64,000 nucleotides of DNA from Sphingobium cupriresistens (GTDB lineage: Bacteria; Pseudomonadota; Alphaproteobacteria; Sphingomonadales; Sphingomonadaceae): positions 45,523-109,522 of the forward strand of contig NZ_SEOO01000011.1 in assembly GCF_004152865.1 (NCBI RefSeq), read 5' to 3'. Below are positions 37,636 to 49,153 of the stretch, one piece after another. Position 1 is the stretch's first letter; every line of letters begins with the position of its first letter. Under the pieces are notes generated by a model. That model worked only from the letters and a program-made list of their open reading frames with translations. It searched no databases and was not told where the DNA came from. Both the position numbers and the translations under genes were made by a program.

Positions 37636-39006
37636 TTATTTGTAGCAGACCTTCTTGGCCGCCGCGACGACGCGGCTCGCATCGATCAGCGCGGCCTTTT
37701 CCAGGTTCGCCGCATAAGGCAGCGGCACATCTTCGTTGGTGACGCGCAGCACCGGGGCGTCGAGATCATCGAAGCCCTGCTCCATGACGACGGCGGCGAT
37801 TTCCGACGCGATCGAGCAGGTCGGCCAGCCTTCTTCCACCACAACGAGGCGGTTGGTCTTCTTCAGGCTTTCCAGCACCGTCGCGGTGTCGAGCGGGCGC
37901 AGCGTGCGCAGGTCGATCACTTCAGCGTCGATGCCTTCGCCCGCCAGCGTCTCGGCGGCTTCGAGGGCCAGGCCTACTCCGATCGAATAGCTGACCAACG
38001 TCACGTCCTTGCCGGCGCGCATGATCCGCGCCTTGCCGATCGGCAGGACATAATCGTCCAGCTTGGGCACGTCGAAGCTGCGGCCGTAGAGAAGTTCATT
38101 CTCCAGGAAGACGACCGGGTCGGTCGATCGGATCGCGGCCTTTAGCAGGCCCTTGGCGTCGGCCGCGTCATAGGGAGCGATGACGATCAGGCCGGGAACG
38201 GCGGCATACCAAGGGCCGTAATTCTGGCTGTGCTGCGCGCCGACGCGGCTCGCCGCGCCATTGGGACCGCGGAACACGATCGGGCAGCGCATCTGGCCGC
38301 CGGACATGTAATTGGTCTTGGCGGCCGAGTTGATGATGTGGTCGATCGCCTGCATGGCAAAGTTGAACGTCATGAACTCCACGATCGGGCGCAGGCCGCC
38401 CATCGCCGCGCCCGTGCCGATGCCGGCAAAGCCATATTCGGTGATCGGCGTGTCGATCACGCGCTTGTCGCCGAACTCGTCCAGCAGACCCTGGGTCACC
38501 TTATAGGCGCCCTGATATTCCGCGACTTCCTCGCCCATCACGAAAACGCGCTCATCCTTCCGCATTTCCTCGGCCATGGCGTCGCGCAGCGCTTCGCGCA
38601 CGGTCGTCTTGACGAACTCGGTGCCTTCCGGAATCGCGGGATCCTGGACCGAGGCCTTGACGTCACTCGCCAGCTTGGACGTGCCGCTTTCAGCCTTCTT
38701 GGGCGCTGACGCGGCTTCCGCCTTGGGCGCTTCGGCCTTAGGCGCCGGCGCAGCTTCTTCGCCGCCCTCGCCCGCCATCTCGGCGATGACGGTGCCCACC
38801 TTCACGCCTTCGGTGCCTTCGGCGATCATGATCTTGCCGATCTTGCCTTCATCCACGGCTTCGAATTCCATCGTCGCCTTGTCGGTCTCGATCTCGGCGA
38901 GGATGTCGCCGGACTTGACCTCATCGCCTTCCTTCACCAGCCATTTGGCCAGCGTGCCCTCTTCCATCGTCGGCGAGAGCGCCGGCATCTTGATTACGAT
39001 ACCCAT
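37636..39006 (-). CDS. pdhB: Pyruvate dehydrogenase E1 beta subunit with N-terminal lipoyl domain
   Basis: 456 residues. A lipoyl domain ([20 protein letters not shown]; lipoyl lysine in [11 protein letters not shown]) and an Ala/Pro/Lys linker precede the transketolase-like E1-beta ([56 protein letters not shown]). The lipoyl fusion is usual for alphaproteobacterial E1-beta. Forms E1 with PdhA and feeds acetyl-CoA into the TCA cycle. Its ATG touches the pdhA stop. Confidence 0.97.
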   Translation of the reverse strand: MGIVIKMPALSPTMEEGTLAKWLVKEGDEVKSGDILAEIETDKATMEFEAVDEGKIGKIMIAEGTEGVKVGTVIAEMAGEGGEEAAPAPKAEAPKAEAASAPKKAESGTSKLASDVKASVQDPAIPEGTEFVKTTVREALRDAMAEEMRKDERVFVMGEEVAEYQGAYKVTQGLLDEFGDKRVIDTPITEYGFAGIGTGAAMGGLRPIVEFMTFNFAMQAIDHIINSAAKTNYMSGGQMRCPIVFRGPNGAASRVGAQHSQNYGPWYAAVPGLIVIAPYDAADAKGLLKAAIRSTDPVVFLENELLYGRSFDVPKLDDYVLPIGKARIMRAGKDVTLVSYSIGVGLALEAAETLAGEGIDAEVIDLRTLRPLDTATVLESLKKTNRLVVVEEGWPTCSIASEIAAVVMEQGFDDLDAPVLRVTNEDVPLPYAANLEKAALIDASRVVAAAKKVCYK

Positions 39007-40082
39007 TAATATTGCTCCACCAGCACGTCGGTATAGAGTTCGGACAGTTCAGGCTCTGGCGAGGTTTCCGCGAAATCGGCCGCTTCGGCGACGGTCTTGC
39101 GGATATCCTGGTCGATCACCTTGATGTCGTCCTCGCTGACGCCGGCCTCGATCAGATATTTCTTCACGCCTTCGATCGGATCGGACTTGTCGCGCATCGC
39201 CTGCACTTCCTCGCGCGACCGGTATTTGGCCGGGTCGGACATGGAGTGGCCGCGATAGCGATAGGTCTTCATTTCCAGCAGGATCGGGCCATTGCCCTCC
39301 TGCACCCACTTGAGCGCCTCTTCGGTCGCACCGCGCACGGCCAGCACGTCCATGCCGTTGACCTGAAGCCCCGGAATTCGGAAGCTTTCGCCGCGACGAT
39401 AAAGCTGGTCTTCCGCCGACGATCGATTGACGCTGGTGCCCATGGCATATTGGTTATTCTCGATCACGAAGATGATCGGGAGCTTCCACAGTTCGGCCAT
39501 GTTGAAGGATTCATAGACCTGGCCCTGGTTGGCCGCGCCGTCGCCGAAATAGGCGACGCACACGCCGCCATCGCCATTATATTTATGCGCAAAGCCCAGG
39601 CCCGCGCCCAGCGACACCTGCGCGCCGACGATGCCATGGCCGCCGAAAAATTTATGTTCGACGCTGAACATGTGCATCGAACCGCCCTTGCCGCGCGAAA
39701 TGCCGGCTTCGCGGCCGGTCAGTTCGGCCATGATGACATTGGGGTCGATACCATAGGCGAGCATGTGGCCATGGTCGCGATAGCCGGTGATGACACTGTC
39801 CTTGCCGGGCTTGAGCGCGGACTGAATGCCAACCGCGACCGCTTCCTGGCCGATATAGAGATGGCAGAATCCGCCAATCAGGCCCAGGCCGTAAAGCTGG
39901 CCGGCCTTTTCCTCGAAGCGGCGGATGAGGACCATCTGCCGATAAAATTCCAGCAGTTCGTCCTTGCTGGCCTTGTAATCGGTCGGGGTCTGGGGGCGAG
40001 GCCGGTTATGGTCCGCGCCGGCAGCGGGTGCAGCCGCCTTTGCCGTTGCGCGTGAAGGACGCGGCGTCGTTGGTTTCGCCAA
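39006..40082 (-). CDS. pdhA: Pyruvate dehydrogenase E1 alpha subunit
   Basis: 358 residues from TTG at 40082, the preferred start because AAGGA lies 8 nt upstream and it begins [12 protein letters not shown]; ATGs farther up (to 40154) encode unconserved sequence. ThDP/E1-alpha motifs are clear: [18 protein letters not shown], the ThDP motif [20 protein letters not shown]...ENNQYAMG, and the phosphorylation-loop-like [19 protein letters not shown]. Operon with pdhB. The E2 and E3 genes are not in the window. Confidence 0.95.
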   Translation of the reverse strand: MAKPTTPRPSRATAKAAAPAAGADHNRPRPQTPTDYKASKDELLEFYRQMVLIRRFEEKAGQLYGLGLIGGFCHLYIGQEAVAVGIQSALKPGKDSVITGYRDHGHMLAYGIDPNVIMAELTGREAGISRGKGGSMHMFSVEHKFFGGHGIVGAQVSLGAGLGFAHKYNGDGGVCVAYFGDGAANQGQVYESFNMAELWKLPIIFVIENNQYAMGTSVNRSSAEDQLYRRGESFRIPGLQVNGMDVLAVRGATEEALKWVQEGNGPILLEMKTYRYRGHSMSDPAKYRSREEVQAMRDKSDPIEGVKKYLIEAGVSEDDIKVIDQDIRKTVAEAADFAETSPEPELSELYTDVLVEQY

Positions 40083-40316
40083 GGCTCTTATCCTTTTGCG
40101 TGGGGGTAGGATGGAAGGAAGGCCGATATAGCGGCAGAGTTGCATATATTGCAACGGCGGACCCCGCGGAATCCGGGCATAACCAATAGCCGCGTCCGAA
40201 AATTGATGGCGGAAGGGAATAGGTGCGCGGGCGCTCTGGAAGGGCTTGCAGCAAAATTACCGAGACGGCATTTTTAGCGCAAAATCATTTCATAAGCCTG
40301 CGCATGATGTCTCAGC

Positions 40317-40628
40317 TCAATTTAGCGGCACGACCACTTCGTCATGATGGATCACGCCCAGTTGACGGCGGATCAGTTCGTCCGACAGGTCAGGATCGAC
40401 CCGGCGCGGATTGAGCAGATCGACCCGGTTGCGCAGTTCGGCGCGCGCCTCCTGCACATGCTTCAATTCAGCCTTCGCCTCATGCAATTGACGCGAATAA
40501 TCGCCCCAGGCGAGCACGCCATTGGAGCCCAGCACGACATAGCCCGCGAAGAACAGCAGCAGAAGCAGCGCGATCGCGGGGCCGATGGCCGACCAGAGGA
40601 GGAGACGAAGTTTAGCGATATGCGCCAT
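40317..40628 (-). CDS. FtsB/DivIC-type septum formation initiator
   Basis: 103 residues. One membrane helix (IGPAIALLLLLFFAGYVVLG) then a coiled coil (YSRQLHEAKAELKHVQEARA, ELRNRVDLL) and LIRRQLGVIHHDEVVVPL, the usual FtsB end. It belongs to the divisome FtsQLB complex. It lies between eno and pdhA on the same strand, an arrangement common in proteobacteria (eno-ftsB). The 234-bp gap that follows should hold the pdh promoter. Confidence 0.88.
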   Translation of the reverse strand: MAHIAKLRLLLWSAIGPAIALLLLLFFAGYVVLGSNGVLAWGDYSRQLHEAKAELKHVQEARAELRNRVDLLNPRRVDPDLSDELIRRQLGVIHHDEVVVPLN

Positions 40629-40705
40629 GGACCAGAAGAATCACAGGAAAAGGCTGGCCGCAAGCAAAAAATGCGTCGTTTGCGGCCAGCCGAGTCTCCT
40701 GATGC

Positions 40706-42199
<1,494 letters not shown>

Positions 42200-42209
42200 C
42201 TAGAGGACC

Positions 42210-42839
42210 ATGGCCGACACACCGGGAACCCCGCCCATCAAGCGCGTGAAGAAGACGGCAGCCGTCAAGCCCGTCAAGGCGAAGCCCGCCAAGTCCGCTA
42301 TCGCGACTCCCTCTGCCCCCGCAGTGAAGGCCGCGCCGGTCAAGAAGGCCGCCACGCGCAAGGCGCCTGCCGCCAAGACGCCGGGCAATGGCGCCGCCAC
42401 CCATGGCTGGACCGCGCAGATCGCCCCGATCAAGGCTCAGGCTGAAAAAGCCGCCAAGGCTGCAGCGGACACGCTGAACGCAGTTGATTGGAAAGCCCAT
42501 ATCGACCCGATCAAGGAACAGGCGGGCAAAACCGCCAAGTCGGCTGCCGGCGTCGCCAAAGGGAAGACCGGCACCGCCATGCAAAGCCTGGCCAAGCTGA
42601 TCGCTGACACGGCCGGCACCGTCGATTCCAAGCTCGGCCCGCAATATGGCGATTACGCCCGCCAGGCTGCGGAATCTGTCGCCGGCGCAGCCGACACGCT
42701 CGATGCCAAGGATGTCGACCAGTTGCTGGGCGAAGCGCGCGATTTCGTGCGCAAAAGCCCGGCGGTCGCGATCGGCGCGGCGGCGGTCGTCGGCTTCGTG
42801 CTGATGCGCCTGGCCAAGGGGTCGGACGACAAGGCCTGA
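42210..42839 (+). CDS. Lys/Ala-rich protein with one C-terminal membrane helix (YqjD/ElaB-like)
   Basis: 209 residues. The N-terminal 65 residues are histone-H1-like (repeats of KAA, KPAKSA, KKAATRKAPAAK). A helical middle follows (AQAEKAAKAAADTLNAVDWK), and the end carries a short amphipathic segment and a membrane helix (VRKSPAVAIGAAAVVGFVLM) of the ElaB/YqjD tail-anchor type. Such proteins anchor to the inner membrane and can bind ribosomes in E. coli. The basic N-terminus suggests nucleic acid or ribosome contact. First of four tightly spaced genes. Confidence 0.8.
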   Translation: MADTPGTPPIKRVKKTAAVKPVKAKPAKSAIATPSAPAVKAAPVKKAATRKAPAAKTPGNGAATHGWTAQIAPIKAQAEKAAKAAADTLNAVDWKAHIDPIKEQAGKTAKSAAGVAKGKTGTAMQSLAKLIADTAGTVDSKLGPQYGDYARQAAESVAGAADTLDAKDVDQLLGEARDFVRKSPAVAIGAAAVVGFVLMRLAKGSDDKA

Positions 42840-42884
42840 CACAGCCGCGTATTTCCTGACCGACGCACGATCCTGCACGGCGGG

Positions 42885-43286
42885 ATGGAGGCCCAATTGA
42901 TTGACGAGCCAGCGGATACGGCGGTGACGCCGCACACCGATGGGCAGCCCGACGGCGCGCCCGAAGAAAGCGTACGCGAAACCATCGCGCGCCTTTATGT
43001 CGACGCCCGCGCCTATGCCGCGGCTGAAGCAGACAAGCAGAAATTGCGGGCGGGCATCATTGGTACTGGCGTGCGCAACGCCGCCATCTTCGGCTTCGTG
43101 GGGCTCATGCTCGCCTTCGCCAGCATCGTCGCCCTGCTGGTGGGCCTGACCATTGCTCTGGCGCAGGTTATCGCGCCGATCTGGGCCACGCTGATCGTTG
43201 TAGGCTGCGCATTGATCCTGGTCGCGCTGCTGCTGCTCGCGGCCAAGAACTGTATCACGCGGATGAAGAAGGCGATCGCGCCATGA
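42885..43286 (+). CDS. Phage-holin-family-like membrane protein (YqjE type)
   Basis: 133 residues. An acidic N-terminus leads to an amphipathic helix (SVRETIARLYVDARAYAAAEA) and two membrane helices (AAIFGFVGLMLAFASIVALL and ATLIVVGCALILVALLLLAA). Matches the putative Actinobacteria-holin/YqjE group, which are not lysis proteins. Overlaps the next gene by 4 bp. Part of the yqjD-yqjE-like operon. Confidence 0.8.
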   Translation: MEAQLIDEPADTAVTPHTDGQPDGAPEESVRETIARLYVDARAYAAAEADKQKLRAGIIGTGVRNAAIFGFVGLMLAFASIVALLVGLTIALAQVIAPIWATLIVVGCALILVALLLLAAKNCITRMKKAIAP

Positions 43287-43606
43287 ACCTGGAAGCCCGC
43301 TATCGCCAGGCCTGCCAGCGTGCGGACGCCGCGCGCGGACGACTGTCCATCACCGCGGAAGAAGCCAAGGCGCGTGTCGCGCCCGCCCGGCTCAAACAGG
43401 ATGTGAAGGACAAGGCCAGCAATTCCGTGTTGAACGGCGTGGCCAATGCCGCCGCTCAGGCGCAACAGCGGCCCGTTGCGATCGCCGCAGCAGCCACCGC
43501 CTTCGGACTCTTTCTGGCGCGGCGTCCGCTGGCGGCACTTTTCCAGCGGCTGTACGTTCGCTTCCAAGACACCCAGGTAGACAATTCGGAGACTGACGAT
43601 GGCTGA
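43283..43606 (+). CDS. Small protein of the YqjD/YqjE-like operon
   Basis: 107 residues. A helical, charged N-terminus (RYRQACQRADAARGRLSI, TAEEAKARVAPARLKQDV) is followed by a weak membrane or amphipathic segment (RPVAIAAAATAFGLFLARRP). It resembles the YqjK/DUF3618 type by layout, but the sequence match is loose. Starts in an ATGA overlap with the previous gene and overlaps the next by 8 bp. Confidence 0.75.
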   Translation: MNLEARYRQACQRADAARGRLSITAEEAKARVAPARLKQDVKDKASNSVLNGVANAAAQAQQRPVAIAAAATAFGLFLARRPLAALFQRLYVRFQDTQVDNSETDDG

Positions 43607-44174
43607 TATCCGCGCTCAACTGACCCGCGTTCGCGAAGCAGCGAACGACGCCGCCACAACCGCCACCGACCGGATCAAGGACACCGGCGAAAAGGCGCGC
43701 GAAAGCGCGGGCGAACTGATCCAGACCAGCCGCGATAAAGCGAGCGAAGCCTATGGCGAAGCGCGCGACAAGACCCAGCGCGTCGCCACCCGCGCCAATG
43801 AGATCGTGCAGGAACATCCGATCGTCGCCGTGGCCGGCGCCGTCGCGGTCGGCGCGGTCGTCGCCTGGATGTTCCCCAAAAGCCGCGCCGCCATGAAGGC
43901 GCTGCCGGGCTTGGCCATGACCGCCGGCTCGCGCTTCCTGGAGGCCGCAGCCGTCGCACGCGCCGCCGCTGCCGAGGGCGCCGAAACGGTGAAGCAGGGC
44001 GCGACCCACGCGCTCCACGCCGCCGGCGATGTCGCCGCCGATGCGCGCGACAGCGTCGCGTCTGCCGACCTGTCGGCGAAAGCCTCAAGGCTGGCAGATG
44101 AGGTGACTACGCTGGTCGCGGCGAAAGTCGATGCATTGAGTGACGCGATCAAGGCGCGATTGCCCAAAAGCTAA
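43599..44174 (+). CDS. YqjD/ElaB-like tail-anchored protein
   Basis: 191 residues. Helical DUF883-like region (QLTRVREAANDAATTATDRI, DTGEKARESAGELIQTSRDK) and then a membrane helix with the EHPIVAVAGAVAVGAVVAWM pattern typical of ElaB/YqjD. Unlike E. coli YqjD it continues for about 80 helical, Ala-rich residues past the helix, with an amphipathic end. Last of the operon; two hairpins follow. Confidence 0.8.
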   Translation: MADIRAQLTRVREAANDAATTATDRIKDTGEKARESAGELIQTSRDKASEAYGEARDKTQRVATRANEIVQEHPIVAVAGAVAVGAVVAWMFPKSRAAMKALPGLAMTAGSRFLEAAAVARAAAAEGAETVKQGATHALHAAGDVAADARDSVASADLSAKASRLADEVTTLVAAKVDALSDAIKARLPKS

Positions 44175-44178
44175 TCAC

Positions 44179-44258
44179 GATTGCGGCGAACGCAATCGAT
44201 CCGGCCTCTGCTCTTCTTGGCGTATCGCGGTGACGATGCTAAGGCATCGCGATACGCA
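44179..44258 (+). promoter_or_regulatory. Two hairpins ahead of the DUF4170 gene
   Basis: The first is a perfect 8-bp stem CGATTGCG/CGCAATCG (44179-44199) that may end the upstream operon. The second is GCGTATCGCG/CGCGATACGC (44221-44258), 10 bp perfect with an asymmetric bulge and an inner ATGC/GCAT. It ends two bases before AAGGAGA, the ribosome site of the DUF4170 gene, so it could govern or protect that message. Confidence 0.65.
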
Positions 44259-44278
44259 TAAGGAGAATAGATAACGCC

Positions 44279-44500
44279 ATGAGCAAAATGCATCTGGTGA
44301 TGGGGGGTCGCGTGACGAATCCGCAGACCCTTGAATTTCAGGACCTCAGCAAGGTCGATCTCGTCGGTGTGTTCCCTGACTATGCGTCCGCAGAAAAGGC
44401 TTGGCGCAGCGCGGCGCAGCGCACGGTCGATGATGCGGAAATGCGCTATGTCATCGTGCATCTGCACCGCCTGTTGGAACCGGAACTTCCGGCCGCCTGA
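44279..44500 (+). CDS. DUF4170 protein
   Basis: 73 residues. The DUF4170 pattern is plain: HLVMGGRVTNPQTLEFQD, DLVGVFPDYASAEKAWRSAA and AEMRYVIVHLHRLLEP. Small, soluble, found widely in alphaproteobacteria, function unknown. Strong Shine-Dalgarno AAGGAGA and an upstream hairpin suggest it is well expressed. Followed by a repeat that doubles as terminator. Confidence 0.9.
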   Translation: MSKMHLVMGGRVTNPQTLEFQDLSKVDLVGVFPDYASAEKAWRSAAQRTVDDAEMRYVIVHLHRLLEPELPAA

Positions 44501-44507
44501 TCGCCCT

Positions 44508-44596
44508 CCGTTCGCTCTGAGCTTGTCGAAGGGCTTTTCTTTTCAGAAGGAAGAGCAGGGACTTCGACAGGCTCAGCCCAAACGGACAGATTTTTT
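44508..44596. repeat. Long palindrome with T6 tail (repeat and terminator)
   Basis: CTGAGCTTGTCGAAG (44516-44530) pairs with CTTCGACAGGCTCAG (44562-44576), 14 of 15 plus a G-U, within CCGTT...AACGG arms. The T-run TTTTTT at 44591-44596 gives a terminator for the DUF4170 gene; the convergent rhomboid gene ends just beyond. Same family as 16596, 24421 and 27808. Confidence 0.8.
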
Positions 44597-44600
44597 AACC

Positions 44601-45260
44601 TTAATGCAGCGCGCGCGGCTTCTTTCTGAAGCGCCAGCGCAGGAGGGGCCGGGTCAGCGCCAGCCCCACCAGAAAGCCGCCGATATGCGCGGCGATCGCG
44701 ATCTGGCCAAGTTCGCTCATCCCCGCGCCGCTCGCCAGCCCAATCATCAACTGCACCGCGATCCACGCGCCCGCCAGCCACAGCACACGCACCAGATTGG
44801 ACGATATCGGTCCGATGGCGCGCACCTGCTGCTGGCTGTAGAGCAACGCATAAGGCGCGATGATGGCGGAAATGGCGCCGCTGGCCCCGACCATCGGGTT
44901 CGTGGAACCCGGATCGATCGCCCATTGCGCCAGGCAGGCGCCATAGGCACCGATGACATAAAGGGCGAGCGTCCCGGCCCACCCTAGCACATGCTCCACC
45001 TGCCGCCCGCAGAAGAGCAGCATCAGCATGTTGAAGCCGATATGCAGCCAGCCGGCATGGATGAAGGTGCAACTGAGCGGCGTAAGCCAGGCGGGCGCCG
45101 CGGCCATGCCGTCAAGCAGCGCAGGATCGCCCAGGCGCGCAGGAATGAAGCCGCCGACGATCGCGGCGTTATCGACCTGCCCCGTCAGATAGAGCAGCAG
45201 GAAGGCGGCGACCGTAATCGCCCCAATCCCATTGGTCAGTCGGCCAGCCGGCAGCTTCAC
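44601..45260 (-). CDS. Rhomboid-family intramembrane serine protease
   Basis: 219 residues with six membrane helices. The catalytic serine is in NPMVGASGAISAIIAPYAL (GASG) and the histidine in IAIAAHIGGFLVGLAL; CTFIHAGWLHIGFNMLMLLF carries the His/Asn helix. The tail is basic (RFRKKPRALH). It lies 2 bp after greA on the same strand, so it is probably co-transcribed. Confidence 0.93.
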   Translation of the reverse strand: MKLPAGRLTNGIGAITVAAFLLLYLTGQVDNAAIVGGFIPARLGDPALLDGMAAAPAWLTPLSCTFIHAGWLHIGFNMLMLLFCGRQVEHVLGWAGTLALYVIGAYGACLAQWAIDPGSTNPMVGASGAISAIIAPYALLYSQQQVRAIGPISSNLVRVLWLAGAWIAVQLMIGLASGAGMSELGQIAIAAHIGGFLVGLALTRPLLRWRFRKKPRALH

Positions 45261-45262
45261 GG

Positions 45263-45739
45263 TCAGATGAAATCGATCTTGTCGACTTGGTAGAATTTGT
45301 CCCCGGACGGCACGGACACTTCCACGTCCTCGCCCACCGTGCGGCCGATCAGCGCGCGGCCCAGCGGGCTGTTATAACTGATCATGCCCTGCTTGGCGTC
45401 CGCTTCGGCCTGGCCGACAATCTGGTATTTCACCGGCTTGTCGTCTTCATCCAGCAACGTCACGGTCGCGCCGAACACGATCTTGTCGCCCGACAGGGTC
45501 GTCGGGTCAATCACCTGGGCGCGGGACAGCTTGTCCTCCAGATCGTTGATCGTCGCCTCGACCTGGCCCTGCCGCTCCTTGGCGGCGTGATATTCGGCGT
45601 TTTCGGACAGATCACCGTGCGCGCGCGCTTCTTCGATGGCGTCCACGATCAAAGGCCGCTCGGCCTTCAACTCGCGGAGCTGCGCGGTGAGCTTGTTATA
45701 GCCCATCTGCAGCATCGGCATCTTCTCGACGGTCGCCAT
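45263..45739 (-). CDS. greA: Transcription elongation factor GreA
   Basis: 158 residues. N-terminal coiled coil with the acidic tip [15 protein letters not shown], then the FKBP-like C-terminal domain ([39 protein letters not shown]). Stimulates RNA polymerase cleavage of backtracked RNA. The frame reads upstream to 45799, but AAGGATTT before ATG 45739 and family length favour this start. Between carB and the rhomboid gene, as in many alphaproteobacteria. Confidence 0.97.
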   Translation of the reverse strand: MATVEKMPMLQMGYNKLTAQLRELKAERPLIVDAIEEARAHGDLSENAEYHAAKERQGQVEATINDLEDKLSRAQVIDPTTLSGDKIVFGATVTLLDEDDKPVKYQIVGQAEADAKQGMISYNSPLGRALIGRTVGEDVEVSVPSGDKFYQVDKIDFI

Positions 45740-45817
45740 TTGCAAATCCTTCGTCAAAACTTCCCTTTGGCGACCCGAACGTCGGGTCGCCCGCAGCATG
45801 CTTCCTTGTGCAGGGGA

Positions 45818-48800
45818 TCAGGCTTGCGACAGGGGATAATAGGACTGGAGCGAGCGCACTTCAAGGGCATGACCCCGTAAAGCCTCGATCGCATCGGCCG
45901 CAGCGACGCTGGCGGCGGCCGTAGTGAAGCTGGCCACCTTGTGGCGCAGCGCGCTGATGCGGATCGCCTTGCTGTCTTTGAGCGACTGCCAGCCTTCGGT
46001 CGTGTTGAAAATGAGCTGCACGTCGCCATCGCTGATCTTGTCCACGATATGCGGGCGGCCTTCGGCGACCTTGTTGACCCGCTGAACGGCGATGCCCTGC
46101 TCTCCCAGATATTGGGCGGTGCCGCCGGTCGCGATCAGCCTGAACCCCATGTCCACCAGCTTGCGCGCGGCGGGCAGTATGACCGGCTTGTCGCTATCCT
46201 TGAGCGAGATGAACACCGTGCCCTCGGTCGGCAGCATGGTGCCCGCCCCAATTTGCGCCTTGGCAAAAGCGGTAGCAAAATTGCTATCAATTCCCATGAC
46301 TTCGCCGGTGCTTTTCATTTCCGGTGAGAGAACCGGATCGACGCCGGGGAAGCGGCCGAAGGGGAATACCGCCTCCTTGACCGCCACATGGCTGATCGCG
46401 TTGCGGTCGATCTTCGGCAGATCCTTGATCTTCTCGCCGGCCATCACGCGCGAGGCGATCTTAGCGATGGGGGTACCGATCGCCTTGGCGACGAAGGGCA
46501 CGGTCCGGCTGGCGCGCGGATTGACCTCGATCAGATAGACAATGCCGTCCTTCACCGCGAACTGGATGTTCATCAGGCCGCGCACCGACAGGGCATGGGC
46601 CAGCACTTCGGTCTGCCGCTCGATCTCTGCGATGATCCCGTCCGACAGGCTGTATGGCGGCAGCGAGCAGGCGCTGTCGCCCGAATGGACGCCCGCCTCC
46701 TCGATATGCTGCAACACGCCGGCCACGACCACATCGTCCCCATCACACAGCGCATCGACATCGACCTCGATCGCGTCGCGGAGATATTGGTCGATCAGCA
46801 CCGGCGAGTCGCCCGACACCTTGACCGCGGTGGTGATATATTCCTCCAACTGCGCCTGTCCGTCGACAATCTCCATCGCCCGGCCGCCCAGCACATAGGA
46901 CGGGCGCATCAGGACGGGATAGCCGATGCGGTTGGCGACCGCGATCGCTTCCTCGCGGCTGCGCGCGATGCCGTTGGCGGGCTGGCGCAGCTTGAGCTTG
47001 TCGATCAGCGCCGCGAAACGCTCGCGATCCTCGGCAAGGTCGATCGCGTCGGGGCTGGTGCCCAGGATCGGGATGCCCGCATCCTCCAGCGCCTGCGCCA
47101 GCTTGAGCGGCGTCTGGCCGCCAAACTGCACGATCACGCCTTTCAGTGTCCCGTTCGACATTTCGACGTTCAGGATTTCCAGCACATCCTCGGCCGTCAG
47201 CGGCTCGAAATAGAGGCGGTCAGACGTATCATAGTCCGTCGAAACCGTCTCAGGATTGCAGTTTATCATGATGGTTTCATAGCCGACTTCGCTCAGCGCG
47301 AAGCAGGCATGGACGCAGCAATAGTCGAACTCGATGCCCTGCCCGATCCGGTTCGGCCCGCCGCCCAGGATCACGACCTTCTCGCGATCGGTAGGCGCGG
47401 ATTCATTCTCGGCCTCGCCGAACATCGGCGCTTCATAGGTCGAGTACATATAGGGCGTCTTCGCCTCGAACTCGGCGGCGCAGGTGTCGATGCGCTTGAA
47501 CACCGGGCGCACGCCCAGCTTGTGGCGCAGCTTGCGTACTTCGTCCTCGGTCACGCCGCCGGTCATCGCCTTGACGGCTTCATGGATCAGGCCCGAACCG
47601 CGCGCGATGCCGCGCTCGTTGCCCGCCAGATTGGCGGACTTGAGCGCCAGCCAGGCGAGCCGTTTGTCAGAAAAGCCCATGGCTTTGAGGTGCCGCATCC
47701 CGTCCGCGTCGCGCGGCAGGCCATTGGCCAGCACTTCGCCTTCCGCGTCCACGATTTCCTTGATCCGTTCCAGGAACCAGGGATCGAACTTGGCGATATT
47801 GTGGATTTCCTGAACGCTCAGCCCTTCGCGCAATGCCTGCGCGGCGACCAGCAGCCGGTCCGGCGTCGGCTGGGCGAGCGCGGCGACGATGTCGTCCTTG
47901 GGCGCGCCGACCAGGTGATCGACCGTGTTGAAACCGCTGAGGCCGGTTTCCAGCCCGCGCAGCGCCTTCTGCATCGACTCATGGATGTTACGGCCGATCG
48001 CCATGACTTCGCCGACGGACTTCATCGCCGTGCCCAGCAGCGGCTCGGCGCCCTTGAACTTCTCGAACGCGAAGCGGGGGATCTTCGTCACGACATAGTC
48101 GATGGTCGGTTCGAACGACGCAGGCGTCGCGCCGGTGATGTCGTTGGTGATCTCGTCCAGCGTATACCCCACCGCCAGCTTGGCCGCGACCTTGGCGATC
48201 GGGAATCCAGTCGCCTTGGACGCCAGCGCCGACGAGCGCGACACGCGCGGATTCATCTCGATCACGACAAGACGGCCGTCCTTCGGATTGACGGCGAACT
48301 GTACGTTGGAACCGCCTGTTTCGACGCCGATTTCCCGCAATACCGCGATCGATGCGTTGCGCATGATCTGATATTCCTTGTCGGTCAGCGTCAGCGCCGG
48401 GGCAACGGTGATGCTGTCGCCGGTATGGACGCCCATCGGATCGACATTTTCGATCGAACAGATGATGATGCAATTGTCGTTGCGATCCCGCACGACCTCC
48501 ATCTCATATTCCTTCCAACCGAGAAGGGACTCCTCGATCAGCACCTCGGTGGTCGGCGACGCATCCAGCCCGCCGCGCACGATCGTCATGAACTCATCGC
48601 GATTATAGGCGATGCCGCCGCCGGTGCCGCCCATGGTGAAGCTCGGCCGGATGATCGAGGGAAGCCCTGTAAACTCCAGCCCTTCCAGCGCCTCTTCCAT
48701 CGTGTGCGCAATGCGCGAGCGGGCTGATTCCAGCCCGATCTTGTCCATCGCGTCGCGGAACTTGATCCGGTCTTCCGCCTTGTCGATCGCTTCGGCATCC

Positions 48801-49153
48801 GCGCCGATCATCTGCACGCCGTACTTCTCCAGCGTACCGTCATTGAACAACGCCAGCGCCGTGTTCAGCGCGGTCTGCCCGCCCATGGTCGGCAGCACCG
48901 CGTCCGGCCGCTCCTTCTCGATGATCTTCGCCACGATGTCCGGCGTGATCGGCTCGACATAGGTTGCGTCGGCAAATTCCGGGTCGGTCATGATCGTGGC
49001 CGGGTTGGAATTGACCAGGATGATGCGATAGCCCTCTTCCTTGAGCGCCTTCACCGCCTGCGTGCCCGAATAATCGAACTCGCACGCCTGGCCGATGATG
49101 ATCGGGCCAGCGCCGATGATGAGGATGGAGGAGATGTCGGTGCGTTTGGGCAT
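45818..49153 (-). CDS. carB: Carbamoyl phosphate synthase large subunit
   Basis: 1111 residues with two homologous ATP-grasp halves ([39 protein letters not shown]) and a C-terminal MGS-like allosteric domain ([18 protein letters not shown]). Makes carbamoyl phosphate for pyrimidines and arginine using ammonia from CarA. Begins at 49153 in a one-base overlap (TAATG) with an AT-rich gene of unknown function. Confidence 0.98.
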   Translation of the reverse strand: MPKRTDISSILIIGAGPIIIGQACEFDYSGTQAVKALKEEGYRIILVNSNPATIMTDPEFADATYVEPITPDIVAKIIEKERPDAVLPTMGGQTALNTALALFNDGTLEKYGVQMIGADAEAIDKAEDRIKFRDAMDKIGLESARSRIAHTMEEALEGLEFTGLPSIIRPSFTMGGTGGGIAYNRDEFMTIVRGGLDASPTTEVLIEESLLGWKEYEMEVVRDRNDNCIIICSIENVDPMGVHTGDSITVAPALTLTDKEYQIMRNASIAVLREIGVETGGSNVQFAVNPKDGRLVVIEMNPRVSRSSALASKATGFPIAKVAAKLAVGYTLDEITNDITGATPASFEPTIDYVVTKIPRFAFEKFKGAEPLLGTAMKSVGEVMAIGRNIHESMQKALRGLETGLSGFNTVDHLVGAPKDDIVAALAQPTPDRLLVAAQALREGLSVQEIHNIAKFDPWFLERIKEIVDAEGEVLANGLPRDADGMRHLKAMGFSDKRLAWLALKSANLAGNERGIARGSGLIHEAVKAMTGGVTEDEVRKLRHKLGVRPVFKRIDTCAAEFEAKTPYMYSTYEAPMFGEAENESAPTDREKVVILGGGPNRIGQGIEFDYCCVHACFALSEVGYETIMINCNPETVSTDYDTSDRLYFEPLTAEDVLEILNVEMSNGTLKGVIVQFGGQTPLKLAQALEDAGIPILGTSPDAIDLAEDRERFAALIDKLKLRQPANGIARSREEAIAVANRIGYPVLMRPSYVLGGRAMEIVDGQAQLEEYITTAVKVSGDSPVLIDQYLRDAIEVDVDALCDGDDVVVAGVLQHIEEAGVHSGDSACSLPPYSLSDGIIAEIERQTEVLAHALSVRGLMNIQFAVKDGIVYLIEVNPRASRTVPFVAKAIGTPIAKIASRVMAGEKIKDLPKIDRNAISHVAVKEAVFPFGRFPGVDPVLSPEMKSTGEVMGIDSNFATAFAKAQIGAGTMLPTEGTVFISLKDSDKPVILPAARKLVDMGFRLIATGGTAQYLGEQGIAVQRVNKVAEGRPHIVDKISDGDVQLIFNTTEGWQSLKDSKAIRISALRHKVASFTTAAASVAAADAIEALRGHALEVRSLQSYYPLSQA

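Noticed and set aside
40083..40154. Longer N-terminus of PdhA starting at ATG 40154
   Set aside because: The extra residues look non-conserved, while TTG 40082 has AAGGA at good spacing; kept only as an alternative.
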